Below, one piece after another: positions 8,938 through 17,916 of a DNA stretch of 64,000 bases; the stretch's first letter is position 1, and every line of letters starts with the position of its first letter. The stretch lies in contig CAZWLN010000003.1 in NCBI GenBank assembly GCA_964634885.1, positions 124,001-188,000 of the forward strand, given 5' to 3'. This DNA is from DAINRZ01 sp964634885. GTDB lineage: Bacteria; Bacteroidota; Ignavibacteria; Kapaibacteriales; UBA2268. The notes under the pieces are model-generated. The model had not been told where the DNA came from. It was given only the letters and a program-made list of their open reading frames with translations, and made no database searches. The position numbers and the translations under genes were made by a program.

Positions 8938-9184
8938 TCCAACCACCCCCTGCCCCCTCCTTATCCAAGGCGGGGGAAAGCCGCACTACGCCTGCTTTTA
9001 CTTCTTACTTTATAATTTTTAATTGGCTACACCGGTCTCGCTCCGCTCGGCTCAGAATTCATCATTCGGCATTGGCTTCGCCGGTCTCGCTCCGCACGGC
9101 TCAGAATTCTTTACGAACTAAAGTAGTCCAACCACCCCCTGCCCCCTCCTTATCCAAGGCGGGGGAAAGCCGCACTAAGCCTGC
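8938..9184. repeat. Intergenic repeat block between dapA and the propeller gene
   Basis: Bases 8938-8995 and 9127-9184 are 58-bp direct copies with one mismatch; they contain a dyad made of CCCCCTCC...GGCGGGGG. Between them lie two copies of another unit (9023-9060 and 9072-9109) rich in CCGGTCTCGCTCCG. Both units recur elsewhere in the window: the first at about 26459, 30640, 35535 and 42420, the second at about 38074 and 42330. No gene is visible in 8731-9217. Confidence 0.85.
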
Positions 9185-9217
9185 TGCAATGGCATAGCTG
9201 CGCCCCGATGAACAGTT

Positions 9218-12200
9218 CTAATTATTCATCCCGAAGTCCGAGAGCCTTGCGCGGAAGATGCCGCCTCCATTCGTTGCGGCAAAAAGATAATCGCCGCTGA
9301 CGACTAAAGAAACGATATTATCATCCGTCAGATCTCTTGAAACCTTACTCCAGGTTTTTCCATTATTATCCGACAGCAGTATGCCGTGCGAAGTCCCGAC
9401 AAAGATAGAATCACCTTTAACGGCGAGAGTGTTAACATCCCGGTAATAAAGCAGCCTGTCATATATTCCATGGAATACATTACTAAGATGATTCGAATAT
9501 TTCAACATGGAATTGATATAAGTCCAGTTGTCGCCGTTGTCGCAGGATATATAAAAGCCCTTTTCTTCAGTAGTTGCGTACAACAAGCCCGGGTTGGCAG
9601 ATAAAGACCAGGCTTTCCAACTCGAAAGCCCCTTGTTAACCTGCTCCCAATGAATATTTCCGCAATTATTGAAAGAAAATTTTGCGGGGTCCCCATCATC
9701 AGCGTCGAATGTATTACTCCTGTAGTTATCGATCAGATTCCAACTGTCTCCGTCATCACTGGTTACAAGCGCTCCACAGACGCTTTCATCCGTATCAGGA
9801 AACAGATATTTGAAATAATCACAATTAATACTTAATAATCTGCATAAATTGCCATCATAGACTTTTTTCCAGTTTTCTCCCCTGTCTGAAGACAGAAATA
9901 TCTTGTCATGATAATTACCGGCATAGATGCTGTCGCCATATACGGCAAGATTGTGCACCTGGAAATCATCGGATCCGAGGCTTTCAAGCTTTTTCCAGTT
10001 CAATCCGCTATCATCCGATATATATATTCTGTTATCAGTAGCAGTTAAAATCCTTCTCCCCTGGGTAACGAGAGAACTAATGTAGGTTCCGGGGAGCCCT
10101 TCTCTAATCTCAATCCAATTGGCGCCTTTGTCCGTAGAGAGGAAAATGCCGACGTCGGTACCGGCAATGAGATTGGTTCCGGCGGCAATAATCCTGTAAA
10201 CTTCACGTGCCCGCTTTCCCAAATCATATTTTTCCCAGTTCCTGCTTTTGTCCTCTGAAACAAACAACCCCCTGCCAGTACCGGCAATCATCATGTTGTC
10301 CCTGGTAATAAGCGAATTGACTTCAACATAAGAATCATATTCTGTCCAGGTAGCCCCATTATCATCAGAAATAATAAATCCGCCAAAACCATCTGCTCCA
10401 AAAACGCTGTCACCGCTGACAGAGAGAGAGAAGTATGAGAGCCCTTGCGGGGTGTGGTATGTTTCTTTCCAGTTTTTACCGTTGTCGCTTGAGATAATCA
10501 TTCCTTTCCCGGAGCTAACAATGAGGTTATTGCCGCTGATAATAATATCAATTATCTCAGTTTTATCGTCTGTCAAATCAACTCTTTTCCAGTTCCGGCA
10601 ATTGTTGGTTGATAGAAAGACGGTTTCGTTGCTCACTCCGTAAATGCTGTCCCCTTTTGCAGCGATTGACCTTGCATAATCCGGCAGGCCGTTACCGATA
10701 TATTCCCAGTAACTGTAGTCATGATAGGAGATAAATCTACCCAATGGCGTTTTGAGGGAACGATCATGTTCAGTCAAACGGTCCGAAACGATGGGAGCGG
10801 TAATGATGCCTGTTTTATGTTCCATCCACACAGCGCCGTCGTTTGTTGACGAATAGACACCGCTGCTTTGGGTCCAGGCAAGAATCTCATTCCCTTGCAC
10901 TTCGAGATGGTCCACTTTCACCTCAGGCAATCCAATAATGATCCGGTTCCATTCTTTACCCTGTTCAGCCATCCTGTATATTTCGCCCGAGTCGGTAACT
11001 GCAAATAGGTAACAACCTTTTACTGCCAGGGAAATTATACCATTGTTTGCAAGGCCTGCCGGAGACCAGGCAGCGCCCTCGTCCGATGAAGCGAAGACAC
11101 CGGTAGCAGTACCTGCAAACAGAATATTCTCTCTAAAGGCAATAGCACTGACATCCATGTCGGCCAGGCTATTGTTATTTTGTGTCCAGCCGGAGCCTCC
11201 GTCCCGGGACATCATCACACCATTGTTCGTTGTAGCATACAGGATGCCGTCTTTATTAATAATTGAAGCGCAGACAGGGTCTCTGCCGACTTTTTCCCAG
11301 CCGGATCCATTGTACTCTGATACATATAACCCGTAATTGCCGACATAGGTATAAATCCGGTCGCCGTCTGTGATGAGCATCCTAATGGAACATGGCATGA
11401 GATTCCCATCGAGGTTCCATGTTTGTCCGTTGTCGGTTGAAATATACAATCCTTCGGGCGTACCAATATAGAAATGGTTGCCCCGGACAGCGACGGGACC
11501 TATATACCTGACAGGAAAATTGTTACTGGCTTTTTCCCAGTCGCAGTTGTCTTTTGATACATATATGCTTTCTGAATTGCTGAGAAAGAAACTATTGCCG
11601 CTTTTAGCCAAAGACATATATCCGGTAGGAAATTTATCCAGGGGGGCTTTGTTTTTTATCTTTTTCCAATTCATTCCATGATCGGTAGATAAATAAATGC
11701 CGTTTTTACTTCCTGCGTATATGTCGCTGCCGATGGCGGATATTTGCATGATGTTTTCATCCGACAGGCCGATATTGAATTTTATCCAGTTGACACCCAG
11801 GTCCGGCGAAAGAAAAACATTTTTACCGGTGTTAACAATCAGGTTGCCGCCGCTTACTGTAAATTGAAGGATGGGTGTTCCATCATTACAATTACTGAAA
11901 TTCCTGCTTGTCCAGCTTTCTCCGTCGTCGGCCGAAACGAATATTTCATTGTCGGTTGCTGCAAAAAGACTATTACCGCAATAGGCTATGAATTTAATCT
12001 TATCGACAGGGACAGATTTTGTTTCTACAGGGATAGATTTCGTTTCTATCCTGGCCCAGTACCTTCCCCTATCGGTTGAGAGAAATAAACCTGTTTCTTT
12101 CAAAACAACCAAGTTATTACCATTGGCGGCGGCCAGGACACCACAATAGTAATTGAATTTACTACATTCATCCTCCTTTGAGAACGAGCTCTGTGCCAAT

Positions 12201-12223
12201 GCCAGAAGCAACAGAATAATCAT
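9218..12223 (-). CDS. Secreted beta-propeller protein with about twenty BNR/Asp-box repeats
   Basis: A hydrophobic leader (MIILLLLALAQSSFS) is followed by about 980 residues of repeated 40-45-residue blades. Each has an Asp-box signature of the type S-x-D-x-G-x-x-W, for example STDRGRYWARIE, SADDGESWT, STDHGMNWKKI and SSDRGENWKKV. This is typical of sialidase-like, Ycf48-like or sortilin-like propellers that act as binding scaffolds outside the cell. No enzyme active site was found. Unlike its neighbours it has no T9SS sorting tail; it ends GGGIFRARLSDFGMNN. The start is uncertain: TTG 12229 and ATG 12223 give a leader with no basic N-region. The codons just upstream read ATA AAG CGC TTG TAC, so an ancestral ATG may have become ATA. 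Confidence 0.75.
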   Translation of the reverse strand: MIILLLLALAQSSFSKEDECSKFNYYCGVLAAANGNNLVVLKETGLFLSTDRGRYWARIETKSIPVETKSVPVDKIKFIAYCGNSLFAATDNEIFVSADDGESWTSRNFSNCNDGTPILQFTVSGGNLIVNTGKNVFLSPDLGVNWIKFNIGLSDENIMQISAIGSDIYAGSKNGIYLSTDHGMNWKKIKNKAPLDKFPTGYMSLAKSGNSFFLSNSESIYVSKDNCDWEKASNNFPVRYIGPVAVRGNHFYIGTPEGLYISTDNGQTWNLDGNLMPCSIRMLITDGDRIYTYVGNYGLYVSEYNGSGWEKVGRDPVCASIINKDGILYATTNNGVMMSRDGGSGWTQNNNSLADMDVSAIAFRENILFAGTATGVFASSDEGAAWSPAGLANNGIISLAVKGCYLFAVTDSGEIYRMAEQGKEWNRIIIGLPEVKVDHLEVQGNEILAWTQSSGVYSSTNDGAVWMEHKTGIITAPIVSDRLTEHDRSLKTPLGRFISYHDYSYWEYIGNGLPDYARSIAAKGDSIYGVSNETVFLSTNNCRNWKRVDLTDDKTEIIDIIISGNNLIVSSGKGMIISSDNGKNWKETYHTPQGLSYFSLSVSGDSVFGADGFGGFIISDDNGATWTEYDSYVEVNSLITRDNMMIAGTGRGLFVSEDKSRNWEKYDLGKRAREVYRIIAAGTNLIAGTDVGIFLSTDKGANWIEIREGLPGTYISSLVTQGRRILTATDNRIYISDDSGLNWKKLESLGSDDFQVHNLAVYGDSIYAGNYHDKIFLSSDRGENWKKVYDGNLCRLLSINCDYFKYLFPDTDESVCGALVTSDDGDSWNLIDNYRSNTFDADDGDPAKFSFNNCGNIHWEQVNKGLSSWKAWSLSANPGLLYATTEEKGFYISCDNGDNWTYINSMLKYSNHLSNVFHGIYDRLLYYRDVNTLAVKGDSIFVGTSHGILLSDNNGKTWSKVSRDLTDDNIVSLVVSGDYLFAATNGGGIFRARLSDFGMNN

Positions 12224-12437
12224 GTACAAGCGCTTTATAATATATACCTTAAGTGGTTATTAAAGAGTTAATATAACAATTAATAAAAAATAAGGAATAG
12301 TATGCCCGGATTTTTCATAACAATCTCTCCCTTTTTGTTGACAATGATAATGCTATTCTAACATCTTAAACATTAGACACATCAATCAACAAAAAGGTTA
12401 CAGATTTTTATCAATAAAACAAGTATCTTTCCAATAA

Positions 12438-12473
12438 TTACTTCTTCACGAACATCTTTGTCGCGCTGCCGGA
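12438..12473 (-). pseudogene. Short fragment of a T9SS sorting-domain 3' end
   Basis: On the minus strand this encodes SGSATKMFVKK followed by TAA, the last residues of a T9SS C-terminal domain almost identical in DNA to the ends at 14014 and 15349. No upstream domain is attached: homology stops at 12473, where the HEPN locus begins. It marks the left border of the toxin-antitoxin block. Confidence 0.75.
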
Positions 12474-12541
12474 TATTGATATATTTGATTGAGAAAGAGT
12501 TACATTACCAATACAATTTATATTACAACGTTTATCAATTC

Positions 12542-12931
12542 ATGGATGTAAAGAAACAGATTGATTATTGGCTCATAAGCGCCGAAAGCGATCTTTCGAC
12601 TGCAGAGCGCCTTTTGTTGTCCGGTGATTACCCCTGGTGTTTGTTCGTTTCCCATCTTGTTCTTGAGAAAGCCCTCAAAGCATATTATTGCTATAGCATT
12701 CAGGATGTGCCGCCCAGGATACATGACCTGGTTAAACTTGCCGCCATTGCCAAACTGGAACTGACGCGTGAACAAACCCTGTTTTATAACCGCGTAAATG
12801 ATTTTAATATTGAAACTCGCTATCCTGATGAAAACTTCAGTTTTCATCAAACAGCTACGAAAGAATTTACTAATGAAAATTTTAATCAAATATCAAGAGA
12901 ATTTAAATGGATAAAATCCCTGCTCATATAA
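12542..12931 (+). CDS. HEPN domain protein, likely toxin partner of MNT nucleotidyltransferase
   Basis: About 129 residues of all-alpha HEPN fold: DYWLISAESDLSTAERLL, then the FVSHLVLEKALKAYY helix typical of HEPN proteins, then PPRIHDLVKLA and a terminal region with ETRYPDE. HEPN proteins paired with minimal nucleotidyltransferases form toxin-antitoxin systems in which HEPN is often an RNase. The strict Rx4-6H motif of active HEPN RNases is not obvious here; only R-I-H and R-YPDENFSF-H are seen, so activity is uncertain. I start at ATG 12542; the 28-codon extension upstream runs into the sorting-domain fragment. The 3' end overlaps the MNT gene by 25 bp, indicating coupled translation. Confidence 0.82.
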   Translation: MDVKKQIDYWLISAESDLSTAERLLLSGDYPWCLFVSHLVLEKALKAYYCYSIQDVPPRIHDLVKLAAIAKLELTREQTLFYNRVNDFNIETRYPDENFSFHQTATKEFTNENFNQISREFKWIKSLLI

Positions 12932-13227
12932 TCGTAAGTATCAAGCAACTGATAGCCGAACTCAATAGTAATTGTATTCCAATTGTCGAGGCGGTGCTTT
13001 TTGGTTCCTATGCCAAAGGTACTAATCACCAATACAGCGACATTGACCTTGCGTTGGTTTCCACATCATTCAGCGGTAACCGCTTTCTTGACAAGGAAAA
13101 AATCAGGGAATATATTATTTCCGTCAATTCCGATATTTCACCAATGCCGTTCCGCCCTGAGGATTTCACAAATGATAATTTCTTTGCCAATGAAATTTTA
13201 AAAGAAGGCATCAGAATAGAGCTGTAG
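12907..13227 (+). CDS. MNT-type minimal nucleotidyltransferase, likely antitoxin
   Basis: 106 residues with the pol-beta nucleotidyltransferase signature: VEAVLFGSYAKG followed by YSDIDLALVS, that is GSx10DxD with both metal-binding aspartates. It is the partner of the upstream HEPN gene, overlapping it by 25 bp. In characterised HEPN/MNT pairs the MNT protein neutralises HEPN by AMPylating it near its active site; that role is inferred here from gene order. It continues to FFANEILKEGIRIEL, a normal length. The cassette is bounded by T9SS sorting-domain remnants on both sides. Confidence 0.88.
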   Translation: MDKIPAHIIVSIKQLIAELNSNCIPIVEAVLFGSYAKGTNHQYSDIDLALVSTSFSGNRFLDKEKIREYIISVNSDISPMPFRPEDFTNDNFFANEILKEGIRIEL

Positions 13228-13249
13228 GAATTATGCAGGCTTCTGCTTA

Positions 13250-13378
13250 TTACTCTTTCACGAACATCTTTGTTGCGCTGCCGGCTCTAATGCAATACAC
13301 TCCCGGAGCCAATCCGGAGATGTCAATCTGGCAATTGTCCGTCACAGGTAAGATTACCGGTACCGGACAAAGTGTGAA
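13250..13378 (-). pseudogene. Orphan T9SS C-terminal sorting-domain remnant
   Basis: Read leftward this encodes roughly 42 residues including DNCQIDISGLAPGVYCIRAG and the tail SATKMFVKE, then TAA. It aligns along its length with the C-terminus of the esterase at 14014 (DNCRINISGLTPGVYFIKTG) and with that of the 15349 gene. There is no upstream open frame or signal peptide attached, so it is the 3' remnant of a lost cargo gene or a recombination scar. Confidence 0.85.
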
Positions 13379-13510
13379 TTGTTAACTAAAGTGCTGCTTT
13401 TGCTAATGCGAATCATCACGAAACAGCCCATGAACCTGGAAATGCCGAATAATAAAATTATAATTATTACATTACGTTACTGATAATAATTGAATTAAGT
13501 ATGAAATTAT

Positions 13511-13732
13511 ATGATTATGGATTATATGTCAGAAATTACGTTCATCATCGAAGAATCTCCCGAAGGAGGCTATACCGCAAAAGCCCTCAATCACAGTATT
13601 CTTACGCAGGGTGAAACCATTGAAGAATTGAAAGAAATGATTAAAGACGCCGTACAGTGCCATTTTGAGACGGATGAGATGCCGAAACTGCTTCATCTTC
13701 ATTTTGTTAAAGATGAAGTCATGGCTCTATGA
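13511..13732 (+). CDS. hicB: HicB-family antitoxin
   Basis: 73 residues; the HicB-like core reads EITFIIEESPEGGYTAKALN followed by QGETIEELKEMIKDAVQCHF, the partially RNase H-like fold that caps HicA. The start may be ATG 13511, 13517 or 13526; MSEITF from 13526 fits the family best. No DNA-binding HTH or ribbon-helix-helix extension is present, so this is the short HicB type. The ATGA overlap with hicA (13729-13732) shows an operon in antitoxin-first order. Confidence 0.85.
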   Translation: MIMDYMSEITFIIEESPEGGYTAKALNHSILTQGETIEELKEMIKDAVQCHFETDEMPKLLHLHFVKDEVMAL

Positions 13733-13974
13733 CAAAAGTCCCAAGAGACATATCCGGCCTTGAACTTGCCACGAAATTAAAAATTTTCGGGTACCACATT
13801 ACCCGTCAGACAGGCAGCCACATCAGGCTTACAACAAGCGCCAACGGTGTTCATAACATCACAATACCAGGGCATGATCCGCTGAAAATCGGGACTTTAT
13901 CATCAATTTTACATGATGTTGCAAATCATCTTAATAAAGATAAGTCTGAATTGCTGAAAGAACTTTTCCGGTAG
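13729..13974 (+). CDS. hicA: HicA-family mRNA interferase toxin
   Basis: 81 residues with the double-stranded RNA-binding-like HicA fold: SGLELATKLKIFGYHITRQTGSHIRLTT split across strand and helix, then NITIPGHDPLKIGTLSSIL. The catalytic His is in GSHIRL. HicA degrades mRNA during stress until bound by HicB. It overlaps hicB by four bases and appears intact. It ends 40 bp before the stop of the convergent esterase gene and so lies between two T9SS sorting-domain 3' ends (13250 and 14014). Confidence 0.88.
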   Translation: MTKVPRDISGLELATKLKIFGYHITRQTGSHIRLTTSANGVHNITIPGHDPLKIGTLSSILHDVANHLNKDKSELLKELFR

Positions 13975-14013
13975 TGTGTTCTTTTATGAATGTAAACACC
14001 AGCCCATTTATCT

Positions 14014-15147
14014 TTACTTCTTCACGAACATCTTTTTCTCGCTGCCGGTTTTAATGAAATACACTCCCGGAGTTAAGCCTGAGATGTTAATCCGGCAATT
14101 GTCCGGCATAGGTATAATCACCGGTTGACCGAGGATATTGTAAATATTAATATTTTCGGGCAGGGGCGCTATTTCAATATAGTCCCCGGCGGGATTCGGG
14201 AACAGGCATATTCCATTATCCTCATTTCTTTCATTAACGTATGTAATCAGGGTTTTCGGCTCGAAATAGGGCCATAGGATGTCTGCTGCCTTGTAGGGAA
14301 CATTTGTACCGTTGGGATACTGATGGAAGAGGTTTTTAATGATGGAAAACCTGAACTCGGTGGTTACTTCAACGGTAGCGGGTTCCTCGAAGATATATGT
14401 CAAAGCAATGGAGCTTGAGTTTTTTGAATGGTCCCAGGTAAGGCCCAGGCAGCCCAGGTATCTTGTCATAACACCGTTCAAATACAGGAGTATGGAGTCA
14501 TTGAAAGGGAATTCGCTGATTGATACATAATTGACGAGCCACTTCTCGTCCAGTGTACCCAGGGTAAGCCAGAACGGCACGTTGTTCTTTGCTTTAGCCG
14601 AATCGAAGGGATGGAGGCTACCGGCGTGAGATGCCAGCGCTGCAAAAATATCGCTTGCTTCTACAGCCAGCTTACTGACGAACCCGCCACCGTTTGAGAA
14701 CCCGGTGGCATATATGCGCTGGGCATTAACCGGGAAAAGCAGCTTGACCGTATCAACCATTTTACGGACGAAATACACATCATCTCTTAGGTATTGCCCC
14801 GGGACAGCCATTTCTTCCAGGGCGCCGTTGTGCCATTTGGTAGTTTTTTCTGTGACTCCGTCCTCAGTAACGTTGTATCTCAGGGCAGTAGGATAGACCG
14901 TAAGAAATTTTTCAAGGTCGCCTTTCTCTTTCCATTCGGACGTATCGTAGAAATACTGTCCACCCTGTCCCGTTCCGTGGAATACGAACACGACGGGATA
15001 GCCGTTTTCAGGAGCGTCGCCTTCTGGCCTTGAAACGATGAATTGCCTGCTGTCGCTGCCGATCTGCATGGTATAATCAAACCTTGTTCCGGCGGCAAGG
15101 GAAGATGTCAGTACCGGCAATAAAAACAATAATAATGCTTTGAACAT
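14014..15147 (-). CDS. Secreted PHB-depolymerase/feruloyl-esterase-like hydrolase with T9SS sorting domain
   Basis: The signal peptide MFKALLLFLLPVLTSSLAAG starts at ATG 15147, which has AGGAGA 6 bp upstream; the 32 codons further upstream look spurious. The alpha/beta-hydrolase core of the LpqC type has the oxyanion region VFVFHGTGQGGQ, the nucleophile elbow ATGFSNGGGF (Ser in G-x-S-x-G) and ALASHAGSLHPF. The last 75 residues are a T9SS type A sorting domain: LFPNPAGDYIEIAPLP, NIYNILGQPV, SGLTPGVYFIKTG and a KKMFVKK tail. The substrate, probably an ester of polyhydroxyalkanoate or plant phenolics, cannot be fixed from sequence. About 377 residues. The gene terminates against the convergent hicA. 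Confidence 0.87.
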   Translation of the reverse strand: MFKALLLFLLPVLTSSLAAGTRFDYTMQIGSDSRQFIVSRPEGDAPENGYPVVFVFHGTGQGGQYFYDTSEWKEKGDLEKFLTVYPTALRYNVTEDGVTEKTTKWHNGALEEMAVPGQYLRDDVYFVRKMVDTVKLLFPVNAQRIYATGFSNGGGFVSKLAVEASDIFAALASHAGSLHPFDSAKAKNNVPFWLTLGTLDEKWLVNYVSISEFPFNDSILLYLNGVMTRYLGCLGLTWDHSKNSSSIALTYIFEEPATVEVTTEFRFSIIKNLFHQYPNGTNVPYKAADILWPYFEPKTLITYVNERNEDNGICLFPNPAGDYIEIAPLPENINIYNILGQPVIIPMPDNCRINISGLTPGVYFIKTGSEKKMFVKK

Positions 15148-15348
15148 ATAGTCTCCTATTAAATAGTGAAGCATTAATATCCCATTTCCATCAAACAGAA
15201 GCGAATCAAAGAACGAATACATAATTATTTGAAAAATAAACAATTAATGCTATTATTCAAAACAATAATTTGATATATTTAATCATTAAAATCCGGTTAA
15301 AGAATAGTGTCTTATACCAGAGGCCCCAAAAGGCCTTTGATTGGGATT

Positions 15349-17628
15349 TTACTCCTTCACGAACATCTTTGTTGCGCTGCCGGCTTTAATGAAATATACT
15401 CCCGGAGCTAAGCCGGTAAGGTTGATTTTCAGCCTGCCGTTTTCCGACTGAAAGTCGGTAGTAAAGGGCACCTGCAATCCGCTTATATTGAAGATTGCGA
15501 CCTCTTTGTTTTCGCCGCCGGCATTGTCGATTTCTACGTAGTCTTTTACAGGATTGGGAAAAACTGCCATTCCGGGCAAGCGTTCAGGTTCGGAAACCGA
15601 CAGGTATTCAGGCAGCCTCCACTTTACTATAGATTTGTTTGAAGTGGTAATAAGAAACTTGCCGCTCTCAGAATAATGTATATTATTTATATTGATGCTT
15701 ACGAAAATACTGTTTATTTCGGCAGAATCGGCCAAATCATTGTAAATATACAAAACGGTGTCGGCAATGAAGTCTATATACTTAATTACGTAGCCGTTGG
15801 CGGCAAACAGTTTGTTGTCATTAGTAAAGGCGCAGGAATTGAATGACCCTCGATACAATATCCCCTGCTTATCCTCAAAATAGCCGCCATAGCTTCTAAT
15901 TGTCTTCCAGTTGTCAGTAGATTTTATCCTGACTGAGTCAACGTCCCGTTCAAAATTTGTAGCAAGAGACAAGTACCGGCCGTCGGGAGAGAAAACCAGG
16001 TCGATCACTTCTGAACCGGTGCGGTTTCCCCAAATAGAATTAAACGCAAAATATTCCTTGTAAACGACTTCCCAGTCTTCCGTACTCCAGACAATGAACG
16101 TACTGTCGCGATCGCAGGAAACCAGGTATTTGCCGTCGGGAGAATAGCTCACAGCTACGCCGCCGTAATAAGTTCCTGGCGGAATTTCCGAAATATGCTG
16201 AATCAGTTTCTTTATTGTTTTACCTTCAGCCACATCGATAACATATGTCAGCGAGTCGAATTCGAAGACTCCGGCAATCTGCGAACCGTCGGGAGAGAAT
16301 GACAGCTCATTGAAGCCGTGGTCTATACCCAGCATTACGCTGTCGATCTTCTTCAGGATAGTTTTTTTTTCGACGTCCCAAATGACTACTATATTATTAA
16401 AATGACCTGATTGTTCGCTTGACGCCAGCAATTTGCCGTCGGGAGAAAAAGCCAGGGCGCTGACCCAACTTTGATGATGGTCCAGCGTGGCAATCAATTC
16501 GCCGCTTGTTGTGTTCCAAAGCTTAATTGAGTAATCCTGGCCCCCGGTAGCGAGAATTTTCCCGTCAGGCGACAACGCCGAACAATATATCCAGTCGTTA
16601 TGCATATCAGTCAGAGTGTCAACCAGAACGTAAATTCTTTCCTTCTTGACGGTATTCCATTTCTCAAGTTTCTTGCCGTATGTTAACAGTATTTCGCTAT
16701 CGTTCAGGACTTTCAAAAAATTAACAGATTTTGGGCTTCTGTACGTTTCAAGGGATTGAACTACGGAATCGTTGACGTAATCGTATTTCTCGATTATGTT
16801 GCTTAGATAATGCGAGTAAAAGATATATTTGTTATCATCTGAGAAACACAAAGACTCACAGGAAAACTTCCCGGGCCTGGAAGAATCGATCAGTTGCTCT
16901 GTTGCAATGTTCCAGACCAGCAGGCAGGGCTCGTTGGAACTGACAGAGGCGGAGACGGCAACGAGTTCATTGTCGCCTGAAATCGCTACCGACGATGTCC
17001 CTCCGAGTTGCCGGTACTTTTGATGGAGTATTACATTGCCGGTTTCTGTTTCGACGACATAAAGGTCTTTATTGGGAAGAGAATCAACCTTAGAATAATT
17101 GCCGGTTTCGTTTACAACCGCGAAATACTTGCAGTCCCTTGATATGCTTTTTGGGGTATTCCAATGTAATGTATGACTATATGTCAGGACAGGCCTGTGT
17201 TGTTCGATATCATAAAGCATATCCTTCAGGGTATCGCCTTCCTTATACCTGACGAGCAGTCTTTTGTCGCCTTTAACGAATGAGAATTCATAGATAGTTT
17301 TTCCGGTTTTTTCCACTGAAACCCGTTCTTTCTTGTCAATATCCCAGATATATATCTCATCGTTAGTATCATTCCACATTGCCAACAGTTTCCCATTGTG
17401 AGATATGCTCAATAGAAATACCGAATCCGGCATCCCGAAAATCAACTTCTGCTGCTGCAAATCCCACACAATCGGCCTGCAACTGTTCAGCGATGCGAAC
17501 CTCGAGTTGTCGTCCGAGATTGAAGATGAAAGCAGGAGTTGGATGAAGTAGTCTTTCTTCCAGCTTATGTCAGATGATACAGCCTTACAAGTAAATAAAA
17601 GAATCAGTAAAAACAATACTTTTTTCAT
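15349..17628 (-). CDS. Secreted WD40 beta-propeller protein with T9SS sorting domain
   Basis: The leader MKKVLFLLILLFTCKAVSS begins at ATG 17628; an in-frame TTG at 17640 is possible. WD40-like blades run through residues about 30-660, seen as FSPDGKLLASS, LSPDGKILATGGQD, YSPDGKYLVSCDRD and FSPDGRYLSLATN with paired 'LWN' or 'IWD' strand ends. The final 85 residues are a T9SS sorting domain: VFPNPVKDYVEI, VAIFNISGLQVPF, TGLAPGVYFIKAG and the tail SATKMFVKE. About 759 residues. Likely an extracellular or surface-held binding platform. It is separated from the esterase by about 200 bp, so separate transcription is likely. Confidence 0.85.
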   Translation of the reverse strand: MKKVLFLLILLFTCKAVSSDISWKKDYFIQLLLSSSISDDNSRFASLNSCRPIVWDLQQQKLIFGMPDSVFLLSISHNGKLLAMWNDTNDEIYIWDIDKKERVSVEKTGKTIYEFSFVKGDKRLLVRYKEGDTLKDMLYDIEQHRPVLTYSHTLHWNTPKSISRDCKYFAVVNETGNYSKVDSLPNKDLYVVETETGNVILHQKYRQLGGTSSVAISGDNELVAVSASVSSNEPCLLVWNIATEQLIDSSRPGKFSCESLCFSDDNKYIFYSHYLSNIIEKYDYVNDSVVQSLETYRSPKSVNFLKVLNDSEILLTYGKKLEKWNTVKKERIYVLVDTLTDMHNDWIYCSALSPDGKILATGGQDYSIKLWNTTSGELIATLDHHQSWVSALAFSPDGKLLASSEQSGHFNNIVVIWDVEKKTILKKIDSVMLGIDHGFNELSFSPDGSQIAGVFEFDSLTYVIDVAEGKTIKKLIQHISEIPPGTYYGGVAVSYSPDGKYLVSCDRDSTFIVWSTEDWEVVYKEYFAFNSIWGNRTGSEVIDLVFSPDGRYLSLATNFERDVDSVRIKSTDNWKTIRSYGGYFEDKQGILYRGSFNSCAFTNDNKLFAANGYVIKYIDFIADTVLYIYNDLADSAEINSIFVSININNIHYSESGKFLITTSNKSIVKWRLPEYLSVSEPERLPGMAVFPNPVKDYVEIDNAGGENKEVAIFNISGLQVPFTTDFQSENGRLKINLTGLAPGVYFIKAGSATKMFVKE

Positions 17629-17880
17629 TCCTTTTCTCAAGAAAAAATTGAAACAAAATTTTGTTCTTCAATTATATGTAAAACAATCAACAGAAGAAAA
17701 AGTTACACTATGGGATGAAATATTATACACAGGTATCAAATAATCGAAAGAAAAGGCTAAATAATATTAACCTTTAGCTACGAGCAGAATTTACCGACAG
17801 GCACGTAATTATATGGCCGTATCGGGCAGGGTCATTAATACAGTGTTATGTTAAATGGGACATTCAGAAATATTTAACAA

Positions 17881-17901
17881 GCCCCGCCCGGGAGGCGGAG
17901 C
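17881..17901 (-). terminator. Probable terminator of the sdh operon
   Basis: GCCCCGCC and GGCGGAGC form an 8-bp GC-rich stem with one mismatch and a 5-nt loop, 15 bp past the sdhB stop. The T-tract on the minus strand is weak (TTGTTAAATATTT), so confidence is moderate. Confidence 0.45.
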
Positions 17902-17916
17902 CTGTCAAAATAGATA

